In this document: positions 7,445-16,600 of the stretch, in pieces
Layout: the number at the start of each line of letters is the position of its first letter
Numbering within the stretch: the stretch's first letter is position 1
Origin: JAVBLV01 sp031553195
Lineage (GTDB): Bacteria; Bacteroidota; Bacteroidia; Bacteroidales; P3
DNA length: 24,201 nt
Reading direction: 5' to 3'
Assembly: GCA_031553195.1 (NCBI GenBank)
Contig: JAVBLV010000109.1
Span: forward strand, 1 to 24,201
The notes under the pieces: generated by a model
Told to the model about the DNA's origin: nothing
What the model saw: the letters and a program-made list of their open reading frames with translations, nothing else
Databases searched by the model: none
Made by a program: the position numbers and the translations under genes

Positions 7445-7749
7445 AACATACGGTTCGGTGGTCTGCGCAAGCTAAAGCAGACCCGAAAGATATTTTTGAG
7501 TATGTAAAGAACGTAGAGAGCAAAGAACGTGCAAGCTATGTAATGGTAGGCATTAGGCAAACCGCAAACGATATTAACCTGTTCCCTGCCAAACACAGCA
7601 AAGAGCCGGTTATATTGGACGGTTCCGTGCGCTATGCCGTGAAATGGCGTTACAAAATACTGTACACCGTTACCGACAAGCATATAAACATTGCCCGTAT
7701 ATTTCACACCGCCCAAAGTCCTGCCAAACTAAACCCGTACCCTGTTTAA
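7438..7749 (+). CDS. type II toxin, RelE/ParE superfamily
   Basis: A 103-residue basic protein with the RelE/ParE fold signature: N-terminal strand TVRWSAQAK, the helix region DPKDIFEYVK, then RYAVKWRYKILYTVTDKHINIARIFHTAQSP, the conserved paired strands ending in the family's 'R.FH..Q.P' motif. It probably cleaves mRNA on the ribosome or inhibits gyrase; the sequence does not decide which. The start is GTG at 7438, overlapping the antitoxin stop (GTGGTAA), which suggests coupled translation. The toxin frame is intact although the partner's frame is broken. Its stop lies only a few bases from the end of the convergent nucleoside kinase gene. Confidence 0.82.
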   Translation: MVKHTVRWSAQAKADPKDIFEYVKNVESKERASYVMVGIRQTANDINLFPAKHSKEPVILDGSVRYAVKWRYKILYTVTDKHINIARIFHTAQSPAKLNPYPV

Positions 7750-9431
7750 TAGATAAAACTACTTCCCCCTAAAAATTCACGCATAATAGAGGTGGGCGGG
7801 ATTTCCAGTTCGGAAACAAAATTGAAAATGGATAAAAAGCCTAACAATCGCGAAGCTGTGGCATATTCGGGAACGTTAGCCGGCACGGATCGCAATAAGG
7901 GTTCGGCATATTTTTTCAAAACGCATAACTCGTACATCAGACTAGAGTTAAACATCACGTCCGCATTTTCCTGGTAAGGGAATATGTGTTTCTTTTCCCC
8001 GTCGGTTACGCTATCCCATCTTTTCAGCGTTTCATAAGCGCTGTAACCCCTGAAATTGAAATCGCGCACAATTCTTCTGATCAGGCGGCTATCGGTGCTG
8101 TGAATAATATTATGCCTGTCGATAGAAATTTGCGTTATTGGCGAAACAAATATTTTATACTTAACGCTGTCGTCGATTTTCTTTGTTAATTTAGGATTCA
8201 ACCCATGAATACCTTCTATAACTAAAATACTGTTAGGCTTCATTTTCAAAACCTCTTTGTCGTAAAAACGTTTCCCCGTTTTGAAATCAAATTTAGGTAT
8301 CCGTACCTCTTTTCCGGCTAACAAATCGGAGAGGTCGGAATTAAAAAGTTCAATATCCAAAGCCTCCAAGGCCTCAAAATCGTATTCTCCGTTGGCGTCT
8401 AAAGGCGTATCTTTTCTATTGACAAAATAATTATCCAACGAAAGTTGTTGGGGCGTATATCCTAAAACCGCTAATTGTATGGCCAATCTACGGCATGTAG
8501 TGGTTTTTCCCGAAGAAGAGGGGCCGGAAATAAGAACAATCTTTATGTTATCCTTGTCTGCATTAATATTATTTACGATCTCGATGATTTTCTTCTCATG
8601 CAAAGCTTCCGAAATCTGGATAATTTGATTGGAATGTCCTAGATTGAGCGTTTCGTTAAGATTGCTGATATAAGGAATATCCAAGACGTTCAACCAATTT
8701 TTATGTTCGCGATAGATGTTGAATAATTTGGAGAGCGTTGTTCCGTTTTTAGGCAACGCAAGCGGGTTCTCCGGTTTTGGCGATTGTAAGAGAAACCCAT
8801 CGTCGTTTTTTAAAGATTTCAAGTCAAATAATTGCAGGTAACCGGTTGAAAATAAAAATTTTCCAAAGAAAATCCCCGGCGTTTTATGATCGTCTCCCAA
8901 AAAGTTGACTTTAGTGTATAATTGATTCGAACTTTTCAAGAGATCAATGGTGTCTTTGTTTTTTTCTTTCTGATCTTTAGCAGAAAGAAGCTTAATCGCG
9001 TCTTTGGTAGACATAATTTCACTCCTGAATACCAAATTTTGATCAACCAGTTCTTTCATCCTTTTCTTTAGCGCTACAATGACTTTTTCTTTGTCGTCAG
9101 ATAAGTACTTTATCCTACAGTAAAGTCCGTGCGTGGTGGAGTGCTCGATTTTTAAATCTGCCCCGGGATAAATATCGTTTACCGCCTTGTATAGCAAAAA
9201 AGAAAGAGACAGGGCGTACATCCGGGCCCCTAATGGATGAGTAATGTCGATAAACCGGATTGTTTTAGGATTATATACTTTATACGAAAGTTCTTTCAAC
9301 TTATTATTGACCAATGCGCCGAGTATTTCATATTTAGGCGAAAATGAGAATTTCTCTTTAATATCGCTTAAACATAAGTCTTCTTCAACTTGAATAGTTT
9401 CGTTATTATTTTCACAAATAAGCGTTATCAT
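7746..9431 (-). CDS. nucleoside kinase with N-terminal ThrRS-like (TGS plus SAD) region
   Basis: A 561-residue fusion. Residues 1-60 resemble a TGS domain (MITLICENNNETIQVEEDL). Residues 75 to about 180 resemble the second additional domain of threonyl-tRNA synthetase, with a degenerate HxxxH region (HPLGARMYALSLSFLL, then EHSTTHGLYC). The C-terminal half is a uridine-kinase/phosphoribulokinase-like P-loop domain with GPSSSGKTT at 303-311, LSLDNYF shortly after, and the Walker B-like ILVIEGIHGL. It probably phosphorylates a nucleoside such as uridine or cytidine; the role of the front part is unknown. The start at 9431 gives the family's opening; the open frame extends 61 codons further upstream without family likeness. 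The toxin gene's end overlaps its stop by a few bases. Confidence 0.85.
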   Translation of the reverse strand: MITLICENNNETIQVEEDLCLSDIKEKFSFSPKYEILGALVNNKLKELSYKVYNPKTIRFIDITHPLGARMYALSLSFLLYKAVNDIYPGADLKIEHSTTHGLYCRIKYLSDDKEKVIVALKKRMKELVDQNLVFRSEIMSTKDAIKLLSAKDQKEKNKDTIDLLKSSNQLYTKVNFLGDDHKTPGIFFGKFLFSTGYLQLFDLKSLKNDDGFLLQSPKPENPLALPKNGTTLSKLFNIYREHKNWLNVLDIPYISNLNETLNLGHSNQIIQISEALHEKKIIEIVNNINADKDNIKIVLISGPSSSGKTTTCRRLAIQLAVLGYTPQQLSLDNYFVNRKDTPLDANGEYDFEALEALDIELFNSDLSDLLAGKEVRIPKFDFKTGKRFYDKEVLKMKPNSILVIEGIHGLNPKLTKKIDDSVKYKIFVSPITQISIDRHNIIHSTDSRLIRRIVRDFNFRGYSAYETLKRWDSVTDGEKKHIFPYQENADVMFNSSLMYELCVLKKYAEPLLRSVPANVPEYATASRLLGFLSIFNFVSELEIPPTSIMREFLGGSSFIY

Positions 9432-9524
9432 TCCTTTAATTTTATTGTAGTTTTTGACATAATTTTGTTTCAAGATAAAATTACTTCCACAACAAGGATA
9501 ACGCCATCTTTGTGGAAATAGTCT

Positions 9525-9532
9525 TACCTTTG
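9525..9532 (+). promoter_or_regulatory. -7 box TACCTTTG for aroQ
   Basis: An exact TAnnTTTG match in the divergent intergenic region, implying a leader of about 80 bases before the aroQ ATG at 9621. A TTTG at 9509-9512 is closer than normal (12-nt spacer). Confidence 0.45.
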
Positions 9533-9561
9533 AACAGTATAAATAGATGTTTTTATTGTTT

Positions 9562-9601
9562 AATACATTATTATACATCTTTTTATGCATAATAATGTAT
9601 T
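9562..9601 (+). promoter_or_regulatory. strong hairpin in the aroQ leader, attenuator-like
   Basis: AATACATTATTA (9562-9573) and its exact reverse complement TAATAATGTATT (9590-9601) pair. The stem continues inward to 17 pairs with one mismatch, leaving a 6-nt loop CTTTTT. A run of four T's ends the right arm (9601-9604). On the plus strand this looks like an intrinsic terminator or attenuator placed between the aroQ promoter and start codon. The stem is very AT-rich, so an operator for a dimeric regulator is an alternative. Confidence 0.5.
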
Positions 9602-9620
9602 TTTGAGAGAACACGAAATT

Positions 9621-10058
9621 ATGAAAATTATCATTATCAATGGCCCTAATTTAAATCTACTGGGTAAAAGGGAACCGGAAATATACGGTTCATTATCATT
9701 TGAAACCTTTTTTGAAACGTTGAAACATGATTTTAATCAGATAGAACTTTCCTGTTTTCAAAGCAATACGGAGGGCGAGTTAATTAATCAATTGCATGAA
9801 TCCGGTTTTTCGTATGACGGCATAATTTTAAATGCCGGAGGATATAGCCATACTTCTATTGCTTTGTTAGACGCTATCCAAGCAATAAAAACGCCGGTAA
9901 TAGAAGTGCATATTTCAAATATTTTCGGCAGGGAAGATTTTCGGCGCCGGTCTTTGCTGAGTTCCGCGTGTAAAGGATGTATTGCCGGTTTGGGCTTGGA
10001 TGGTTATCAATTGGCAATAGAACATTTTATAAGAAGTTCCGATGCGAAACAAGCGTAA
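9621..10058 (+). CDS. aroQ: 3-dehydroquinate dehydratase, type II
   Basis: Third step of the shikimate pathway: dehydrates 3-dehydroquinate to 3-dehydroshikimate. A small (145-residue) cytoplasmic enzyme that normally forms a dodecamer. The family landmarks are all present: GPNLNLLG (8-15), lid residues R17 and Y22 (REPEIYG), SNTEGELIN (48-56), NAGGYSHTS (71-79) and EVHISN with catalytic H97, then REDFRR. I place the start at ATG 9621 because MKIIIINGPNLNLLG is the normal beginning; an upstream in-frame ATG at 9585 lies inside the leader hairpin. It diverges from the nucleoside kinase and is not in an operon with other aro genes here. Confidence 0.96.
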   Translation: MKIIIINGPNLNLLGKREPEIYGSLSFETFFETLKHDFNQIELSCFQSNTEGELINQLHESGFSYDGIILNAGGYSHTSIALLDAIQAIKTPVIEVHISNIFGREDFRRRSLLSSACKGCIAGLGLDGYQLAIEHFIRSSDAKQA

Positions 10059-10061
10059 TGA

Positions 10062-10075
10062 ACAACTCTGGTTGT
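10062..10075 (+). terminator. weak hairpin after aroQ
   Basis: ACAAC and GTTGT form a 5-bp stem with a 4-nt loop 3 bases after the aroQ stop, followed by a T-rich tract (ATCATTTTATTTTTT). A weak but plausible terminator. Confidence 0.35.
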
Positions 10076-10115
10076 AATAATCATTTTATTTTTTGAGAAA
10101 AATCTGAGATCCATT

Positions 10116-11465
10116 CTAATTCTCTCCGCTTTCCAAAATAATCACCGACACGTCCGCCCACATCCCTAACCGTCCATGGAGCAAAGAACTGCCTATCCCT
10201 TTTGAAACATACAAACGTTGTTTGTCGTGGCTATATATTCCCCTGACTTCTTTTTTGCGTAGCCTGCCTTTTTCTTTTTCAACTCCCTTTCCCAATGGAA
10301 TCCCGAATTGCATTCCATGCGTATGCCCCGATAAGGTTAAATCTATAAAAGGATAATTTTTTATTATTTGAGTAGACCAGATGGAAGGATCGTGGCTCAA
10401 TAAAATAACCGGGATATTTACATCTTTGTTTTCAAAAGTTAATGAAATGTCGCCTCTGGACACGAACCGTTCTGTTTCGCTCAGGTTTTCAATTCCTCCT
10501 ATCAATATGGCCGAAGAATCTCCCTTTTTTATCTCAACGCTTTCGTTAGCAAGCAAATTCCAGTGCAAAGAGTCTTTCATATAGCTCGCAATTCTCCTGT
10601 GTTCTTCTTCCTGTTCTTCGGCGCTTTTATATTGGGAATAAGTTCCGTAATCATGATTTCCGAAGATGGCGTATATGCCATCTTTGGTTTGAATCCCATT
10701 TAGGATATTTTGAAAAGCCGGGATTTCTTTGGACGAGTATGTAACCAAGTCGCCTGTAAAGCATACAATATCCGGATTTTGATCGTTTACAATTTCCACA
10801 ATCTTCTGCACGGTCTTTTTGCTAACCGATCCCAAATGAAAATCGCTGATATGTACAATTTTATAGCCTTCAAACTCTTTAGGCAAACGACTTATTTTTA
10901 CCGGAACTTTCTCTAATTCAATTCTCCTTTCCCCGTAAGAAAAAGCCAGACCAAACAAAATCAATGATATTACGCACAAAATATAAGAGGCAATAACATA
11001 GGGCCTGAAAAATCTGACAATAGGAAGCGCTTGTATTTCACGGGCTAATTTCCAAATAACAAAATGAATAATTCCGATCATGTATACAAAGTAAAGCGCC
11101 CCTTTTGTAAAAGACAATACCATAATAACGCCTATAAACCGGCTTCTTGCAACAGGATGCCAATCATAATAAGGTATAAACAACGGAATAATACAAGCAA
11201 ATAGAACCAATAATAATGGCAAGAAATAAACGGCGGCGTATAATATTTTTCTCCAATGGTTGTAATTGCTTATTAAATATCTCGATATGAAAGCATAAAA
11301 TAAAATATCGAAAATAACCAATAATCCTAAAGCAACCCAGAAATGAAGATACATAGGCGAGGCAAACCTCCAGAAAAGTATGATAAAAACAAGCGAAAAA
11401 GTAAGCGCAACCGCCCATTTAAGAATTTTATTCTGAGGTTTTGTTATATAAGATAAAAAATTCAT
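10116..11465 (-). CDS. membrane-anchored metallophosphoesterase (calcineurin-like)
   Basis: 449 residues. The first 180 hold about five hydrophobic helices (near 18-34, 42-60, 75-97, 110-138, 156-176). The rest is a calcineurin-like phosphoesterase domain: ISDFHLG (D208, H210), FTGDLV (D239), FGNHDYG (N270, H271), then LLSHDPSIW and LSGHTHGMQFG near the end. All metal ligands of the two-metal centre are present. The overall layout resembles the YkuE/YaeI group, some members of which cleave lipid-linked pyrophosphates, but the substrate cannot be read from sequence. It is probably transcribed alone, with acpH downstream on the same strand after about 140 bases. Confidence 0.88.
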   Translation of the reverse strand: MNFLSYITKPQNKILKWAVALTFSLVFIILFWRFASPMYLHFWVALGLLVIFDILFYAFISRYLISNYNHWRKILYAAVYFLPLLLVLFACIIPLFIPYYDWHPVARSRFIGVIMVLSFTKGALYFVYMIGIIHFVIWKLAREIQALPIVRFFRPYVIASYILCVISLILFGLAFSYGERRIELEKVPVKISRLPKEFEGYKIVHISDFHLGSVSKKTVQKIVEIVNDQNPDIVCFTGDLVTYSSKEIPAFQNILNGIQTKDGIYAIFGNHDYGTYSQYKSAEEQEEEHRRIASYMKDSLHWNLLANESVEIKKGDSSAILIGGIENLSETERFVSRGDISLTFENKDVNIPVILLSHDPSIWSTQIIKNYPFIDLTLSGHTHGMQFGIPLGKGVEKEKGRLRKKEVRGIYSHDKQRLYVSKGIGSSLLHGRLGMWADVSVIILESGEN

Positions 11466-11584
11466 CTACTTATCCGGTTTAATTCTTGAAATTCTATATA
11501 AACATCAAAATTGATGCCTAATTGCCTCTTTTTGATTTTTTATCATATTCTGCAATCAGAAGATTGTCCTGAAAATGTAATGAA

Positions 11585-11615
11585 GTCAGGGCATGACTTG
11601 GAGTCACGCCCTGAC
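11585..11615 (-). repeat. 31-nt palindromic repeat, copy 2, overlapping the acpH stop
   Basis: The same hairpin as 4931-4961, differing at three positions, with 13-nt arms and a 5-nt loop. Read in the direction of acpH, all 13 pairs form if one G-U is allowed; read on the other strand one pair becomes A-C. The first arm encodes the last three acpH residues (V-R-A) and its TGA stop. Confidence 0.65.
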
Positions 11616-12182
11616 TATACTAAATTGTTTGCAAACAAGAGGAAAAAACAGAAAAAACCGGTCTTCAAAAAAGGAATATTCCGCTTTTAGTTCTTCAACT
11701 GCCGTTTCCATATTTGAAAAATAAGACGTCCGTTGCGACATGCCGTTGAATACTTTTTTCAAAAAATCTAAATCTTTATAATTTTCCAACCAATTCTGAC
11801 TTTTTATGAAAAAAAATGCCTGTTGTATTTTGGGAGGAAGAAGAGACAGGTGGTCTTGAATAATATTATATTGGCGTTCTGCAAAGCCGGAAAGAGGCTC
11901 GGAGGAATAAAGATTCCAGTTGGCTGCAAGAAAATGATCGAAATAAATATCAATAACCACTGCTGAAAACAAACGAAACTTAGGGCGTAATTTCAGAATA
12001 CATTCCTTTACAATAGGATGTTGATCGGTGAAGGAATCTATTGCCCTATGTAAAAGAATCCCTTCCCTGATTCTTTGAGGATAAGAATTCATTTGACTTC
12101 CTTTTACCGCATCGGCAATAAAACAACCTATGCGCGCCAAATCGTCGCCGGGCGAAAGATATAAATGAGCTAAGTAATTCAT
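11604..12182 (-). CDS. acpH: acyl carrier protein phosphodiesterase (AcpH / DUF479 family)
   Basis: Predicted to remove the 4'-phosphopantetheine arm from acyl carrier protein. The start MNYLAHLYLSPGDDLARIGCF, the segment IADAVKG, LLHRAIDSFTDQHP (about 49-62), RLFSAVVIDIYFDHFLA (near 72-88) and W near 91 are all family hallmarks, with the metal-binding His and Asp residues kept. The length of 192 residues is normal. The ATG at 12182 is preferred over the upstream 12200 because the family begins at MNYLAHL. A TACTTTTG -7 box lies only 6 bases before this ATG. The last codons and stop lie inside a dispersed palindromic repeat. Confidence 0.88.
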   Translation of the reverse strand: MNYLAHLYLSPGDDLARIGCFIADAVKGSQMNSYPQRIREGILLHRAIDSFTDQHPIVKECILKLRPKFRLFSAVVIDIYFDHFLAANWNLYSSEPLSGFAERQYNIIQDHLSLLPPKIQQAFFFIKSQNWLENYKDLDFLKKVFNGMSQRTSYFSNMETAVEELKAEYSFFEDRFFLFFPLVCKQFSIVRA

Positions 12183-12188
12183 GGCATG

Positions 12189-12196
12189 CAAAAGTA
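12189..12196 (-). promoter_or_regulatory. acpH -7 box TACTTTTG, adjacent to the start codon
   Basis: A minus-strand TAnnTTTG match ending 6 bases before the acpH ATG. Transcription would begin at or just before the start codon, giving a leaderless or almost leaderless mRNA. It also rules out the alternative ATG at 12200, which lies upstream of this box. Confidence 0.45.
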
Positions 12197-12252
12197 ACAA
12201 AATATATTTAGAGAAACATGTTAATTTCCTGAAAACCTAGTAACTTAATATT

Positions 12253-12303
12253 GGACTTTGCAACTAACAAAAAAAGTCCGAAATTTGCAGACTTTTGTAG
12301 TCC
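12253..12303. promoter_or_regulatory. clustered GGACTTT/AAAGTCC inverted repeats between acpH and arcA
   Basis: GGACTTT (12253-12259) pairs with AAAGTCC (12273-12279). AAAAGTC (12272-12278) can alternatively pair with GACTTTT (12290-12296), and a further partial half-site AGTCC ends at 12303. This sits just upstream of and overlapping the probable arcA promoter. It could be a tandem operator or mutually exclusive hairpins. Confidence 0.35.
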
Positions 12304-12316
12304 ATTTTATTATTTG
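12284..12316 (+). promoter_or_regulatory. possible arcA promoter
   Basis: TTTG at 12284-12287, then 20 bases, then TATTATTTG (12308-12316), which is the -7 consensus with one extra base. A leader of about 40 bases would precede the ATG at 12364. Confidence 0.3.
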
Positions 12317-12363
12317 CATAAAACCAAATATAAAATGATATTGTCGAACAAATAAAATCCTTT

Positions 12364-13602
12364 ATGAGTATTGTATCTATAGATTCTGAAATCGGAAGAT
12401 TGGAAGGCGTTGTTTTATTAAATCCAGGAAACGAGGTAGAGCGGATGACCCCCGACAATGCAAAAGCAGCTTTGTACAGCGACATTTTGAACAAAAAAAT
12501 TATGCAGGAAGAATATAGCGTTTTCCGGAATGTGTTATCGAAATGGACAAAAGTGTACGAAATACGCGAGCTACTCGCAGAATCAATAGAAAGCAATTAC
12601 GATCTGAGGGTCGGCCTGATAAAGGAATCGTGCAAAATCGATAAATGTGAATTTATTGTCGAAGAGTTAAAATCTTTTACGGCGGGTAAATTGGCAGAAA
12701 CGCTTATCGAAGGATATGAATATGACGCTAAAACCTATCCTAAAGAGTATTCGTCCGAACGATTCTGTCTGAAACCTTTATATAATTTCTTCTTCACACG
12801 GGATACCGCTTCCGTCATATTCGATACGGTTCTTGTAAATCCGATGGCCTCTAAGGCGCGATGCAGGGAACGGGTGATAATAGATTTTATTTTTACCTAT
12901 TATTTCAAGGCAAAAACATTTTCCGCTCTAGATTTTGACGAGACCGCCCTTACCGAAGGCGGGGATATTTTAATTGCGCGCCACGATACAATTTGTATCG
13001 GACAAGGGAAACGGACAAATGAAAAAGGAATTTTATCTCTTGTAGAATATTTTAAACAGAGGAAAAGCGTTTTTAATATTGTCGTACAAGAATTACCTGA
13101 AAAAGAATCATTCATTCATCTGGACATGGTATTTACTTTTTTGGATAAAAACATTTGCATGATATATGCGCCGCTTATTGAGAAACTTCCTGTATTTAAT
13201 GGCTTTAAAACTACTCATATCAGAATCGACAATGGCAAGGTAAATTATTATGACCGAAACAATTTGTTACAAGCCTTAAAAGAGTTGAAGTTCGATTTGA
13301 GACCTGTTTATTGCGGAGGTTCCGACGCTTGGTTTCAGGATCGCGAGCAATGGCATAGCGGAGCCAATTTTTTTGCGTTAGGAGAAGGGAAAGTAATTGG
13401 ATATGAGAGAAACCAACATACTATTGAAGCCCTCTCCAATGCAGGTTTCTCTATAATGCCTGCCAATGAATTTTCTGTCGAGAAACTTAACAATACCTCT
13501 CAACCTGTAGTAATTACGCTAAAAGGTTCTGAATTGCCCCGGGGCGGAGGGGGCGCGCGTTGCATGACTTTGCCCGTTAAAAGAAGCGCCGTTCAATGGT
13601 AA
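12364..13602 (+). CDS. arcA: arginine deiminase
   Basis: Hydrolyses arginine to citrulline and ammonia; cytoplasmic, guanidino-modifying enzyme superfamily. The 412-residue length is normal. The N-terminal LEGVVLLNPGNEVERMTPDN matches the family start. The active site is complete: FTRD (D147), EGGD (E198, D201), HLDMVF (H252, D254) and the nucleophile C400 in RGGGGARCMTLP. There is no ornithine carbamoyltransferase, carbamate kinase or arginine-ornithine antiporter beside it, so it is not a classic arc operon. It is followed after 18 bases by a DUF2723 gene, probably in the same transcript, for reasons the sequence does not explain. Confidence 0.93.
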   Translation: MSIVSIDSEIGRLEGVVLLNPGNEVERMTPDNAKAALYSDILNKKIMQEEYSVFRNVLSKWTKVYEIRELLAESIESNYDLRVGLIKESCKIDKCEFIVEELKSFTAGKLAETLIEGYEYDAKTYPKEYSSERFCLKPLYNFFFTRDTASVIFDTVLVNPMASKARCRERVIIDFIFTYYFKAKTFSALDFDETALTEGGDILIARHDTICIGQGKRTNEKGILSLVEYFKQRKSVFNIVVQELPEKESFIHLDMVFTFLDKNICMIYAPLIEKLPVFNGFKTTHIRIDNGKVNYYDRNNLLQALKELKFDLRPVYCGGSDAWFQDREQWHSGANFFALGEGKVIGYERNQHTIEALSNAGFSIMPANEFSVEKLNNTSQPVVITLKGSELPRGGGGARCMTLPVKRSAVQW

Positions 13603-13620
13603 TTAAAAACATATAAAAGA

Positions 13621-16600
13621 ATGAAGAACTTAAAATTAAATCATTATCAAAACCTGAATAACATAATAGGTTGGGCGATATTTGTAATAGCAAGCGCCGT
13701 TTATTTGCTTACGGCCGAGCCCACAACCAGTTGGTGGGATTGCGGAGAATACATTTCCACCGCTTACAAATTAGAAGTGGGGCATCCTCCCGGCGCGCCG
13801 ACTTTTCAATTAATCGGGCGTTTTGCTTCTTTATTTACAGGCGGCGACGTGATGAAAGTTGCATTTGCAATTAACGCTATGTCGGCAATCTGTAGCGGCT
13901 TTACCATCCTTTTCTTGTTTTGGTCTATTACTTTAATAGGAAAGAAACTTGTCCTCAGGACGTCGGAGATAGACACATTTAAAATGTTTTGTATCTTCGG
14001 CAGCGGATTGGTGGGCGCTTTGGCCTATACTTTTTCCGATTCATTCTGGTTTTCGGCTGTCGAGGGCGAAGTGTATGCCATGTCTTCGTTTTTTACCGCC
14101 ATTGTGTTCTGGGCTATTCTGAAATGGGAAAGCCAGGCAAATGAAAAACATTCTTTACGTTGGTTGATTTTATTAGCGTTTCTTATCGGCATATCCATCG
14201 GCGTTCACTTATTGAATCTGTTGGCTATTCCGGCCATTGTATTCACTTATTACTTCAAGAAGTATAAGAAAGTTACGAAAAAAGGATTATTATATGCATT
14301 CTTAATATCAGTAGCCTTGTTAGCCTTTATTTTATTTATTATTGTTCCTTATATTGTTATTCTGGCCGGCGGTTTCGACGTGTTTTTCGTCAACTCTTTG
14401 GGAATGCCTTTCAATAGCGGAGTCATTTTTTACTTCCTATTATTATTTGCCGGCATAGCGTTTGGATTGTATTGGACGATAAAGAAAAGCAAACCGGTTT
14501 GGAATGCGGTTATTCTTTCGTTTTTGTTTATATTGATAGGATATTCCAGTTTTTTCATTTTGGTGATTCGTTCGAATGCCAACACGCCTTTAAATGAAAA
14601 CGCGCCAAAAGACGCCGTATCCCTAAGGGCTTATTTAGGTAGGGAACAGTATGGAGAAACGCCTTTTGTTACGGGACCTTATTATACTGCAAAAATCATT
14701 GATTACGAAGAAGGTTACCAAAAATACGTTAAGGGAGAAGATAACTATATTCCGGCAGGAAGAAACAGCCATCCGATTTTTGAAAAAGAAAAATCAACTG
14801 TATTTCCTCGTATGTATAGCATGGATGAAAACAGGAAACATATAATGTTCTACAAGTATTGGACGGGAATAAAAGGAGATAGGACGCCTACTTTCGGCGA
14901 AAATTTAACGTTCTTTTTCCGGTATCAGGTGAATTTTATGTACTGGAGATATTTTATGTGGAATTTTGCCGGCAGACAAAATGATATACAAGGGAATTAT
15001 TTTAACGACAACGGAACCAGGGATTATCTACATGGAAACTGGATTACAGGGATTAAATTTTGGGACGAAATGCGTTTGGGACCTCAAGATCAACTGCCCC
15101 TCGAGTTGCGAAATAATAAAGCGCGGAATGTCTATTATTGTTTTCCATTAATACTGGGATTGATAGGACTGTTTTATCATATTAAAAAAGATAAGCAATT
15201 TTCTTTTATTGTATTTCTCCTATTCTTTATGACGGGTTTGGCCATTATTATTTATCTGAATCAAAAACCTACGGAACCCCGCGAACGGGATTATGCTTTT
15301 GCGGGTTCTTTCTATGCTTTTGCCATTTGGATAGGACTTGGGGTGATGGCTTTATCGGACTGGATTTCGAAAAAGGCGCCTAAAATGATTACGGTATCTG
15401 TCGTGACCTTGGCTTGCTTGTTATTGGTACCGGGTATTATGGCAAAAGAAAATTGGGACGATCATGATCGTTCTAAAAAATATGCCGCACGCGATTTCTC
15501 GGAGAATTATCTTGATTCCTGCGATAAAAATTCAATTTTGATTACTTCGGCGGACAACGATACATTCCCGCTTTGGTTTTTGCAGGAGGTAGAGGGGAAA
15601 CGTACGGATATGCGGGTGCTGAATTATACATTGTCCGGAATGCATTGGTATGTGGAACAGTTATTCTACACTTTATATGATTCGAAAAATCTTCCGTTTA
15701 CTTTACCAAAGAAAATGTATGGATTGCAGAACGATTTCTTCTTTATCCAGGATAAAATAAAAGAGCCTTTGGATTTGAAAGAGATGTTGTCGTTAATGGC
15801 AAAAAATAATGAAGAGTTTAAAGTCTACACTCAAGACGGGCAACAAATGTACGCCCTTCCAACCAAAAAATTCAAAATATCATTGAATATTCCGGATCTT
15901 CTTGCAAAAGGGATTGTTACAAAAGAAGTTGCCGATACCATGTCCAGCGAAATTATCTTTGAAATAGACAGACCTTATATCCGTCGTCAGGAAATGATGT
16001 TTTTAGATATTTTGGCCAGCAACGGATTTGAACGTCCGCTTTATATATTAAGTCCGAGTACGGTAGAAGCCGTTTTCCCCGTAATTAATAATTATGTTCA
16101 ACAAGAAGGGTTGGTTTATAAGGTTATGCCATATAAGACTTATAGAACCATGAATTTGGATAAAACTTCCGATCTAATGATCAATAAATGGGACTCTTGG
16201 GGGAATTTAAATAATGCTTCCGTATATGTAGATCCTGTGAGTTTGAATAATGGACAGTACATTCGCTATGTATACGGTCTTTTAGCTGATAATCTGCAGA
16301 GAGCGGGAAAAAGTAAAGAGGCAGTCAGGGCATTGGAAAAAGGATTGAAATATTTCCCCGATTCGAAATTTATGTTTAGCAGGGTGCCTATCTATTATGC
16401 AGAGATTTATCATCTGTCGGGCGAACCCAAAAAATCAGAAGATTTACTGAGAAGAACGGCCGAATCATTTAAAGAGGAGATCAATTATTACTCCATGTTC
16501 AGAGAATCCAAAGCCAAGGGAGTAACAGCCGATATGCAGGAAGCGGCCGAATCGTTGTACTCATGTTATAGCCTTTCCGAAAAATTAGGATTTAAAGAAT

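Noticed and set aside
7197..9431. Toxin pair plus nucleoside kinase as a defence system
   Set aside because: The kinase is convergent, of a chromosomal housekeeping type, and shares no transcript with the toxin-antitoxin pair.
9585..9620. Upstream in-frame ATG for aroQ adding 12 residues
   Set aside because: It lies inside the leader hairpin, and the family begins at the ATG at 9621.
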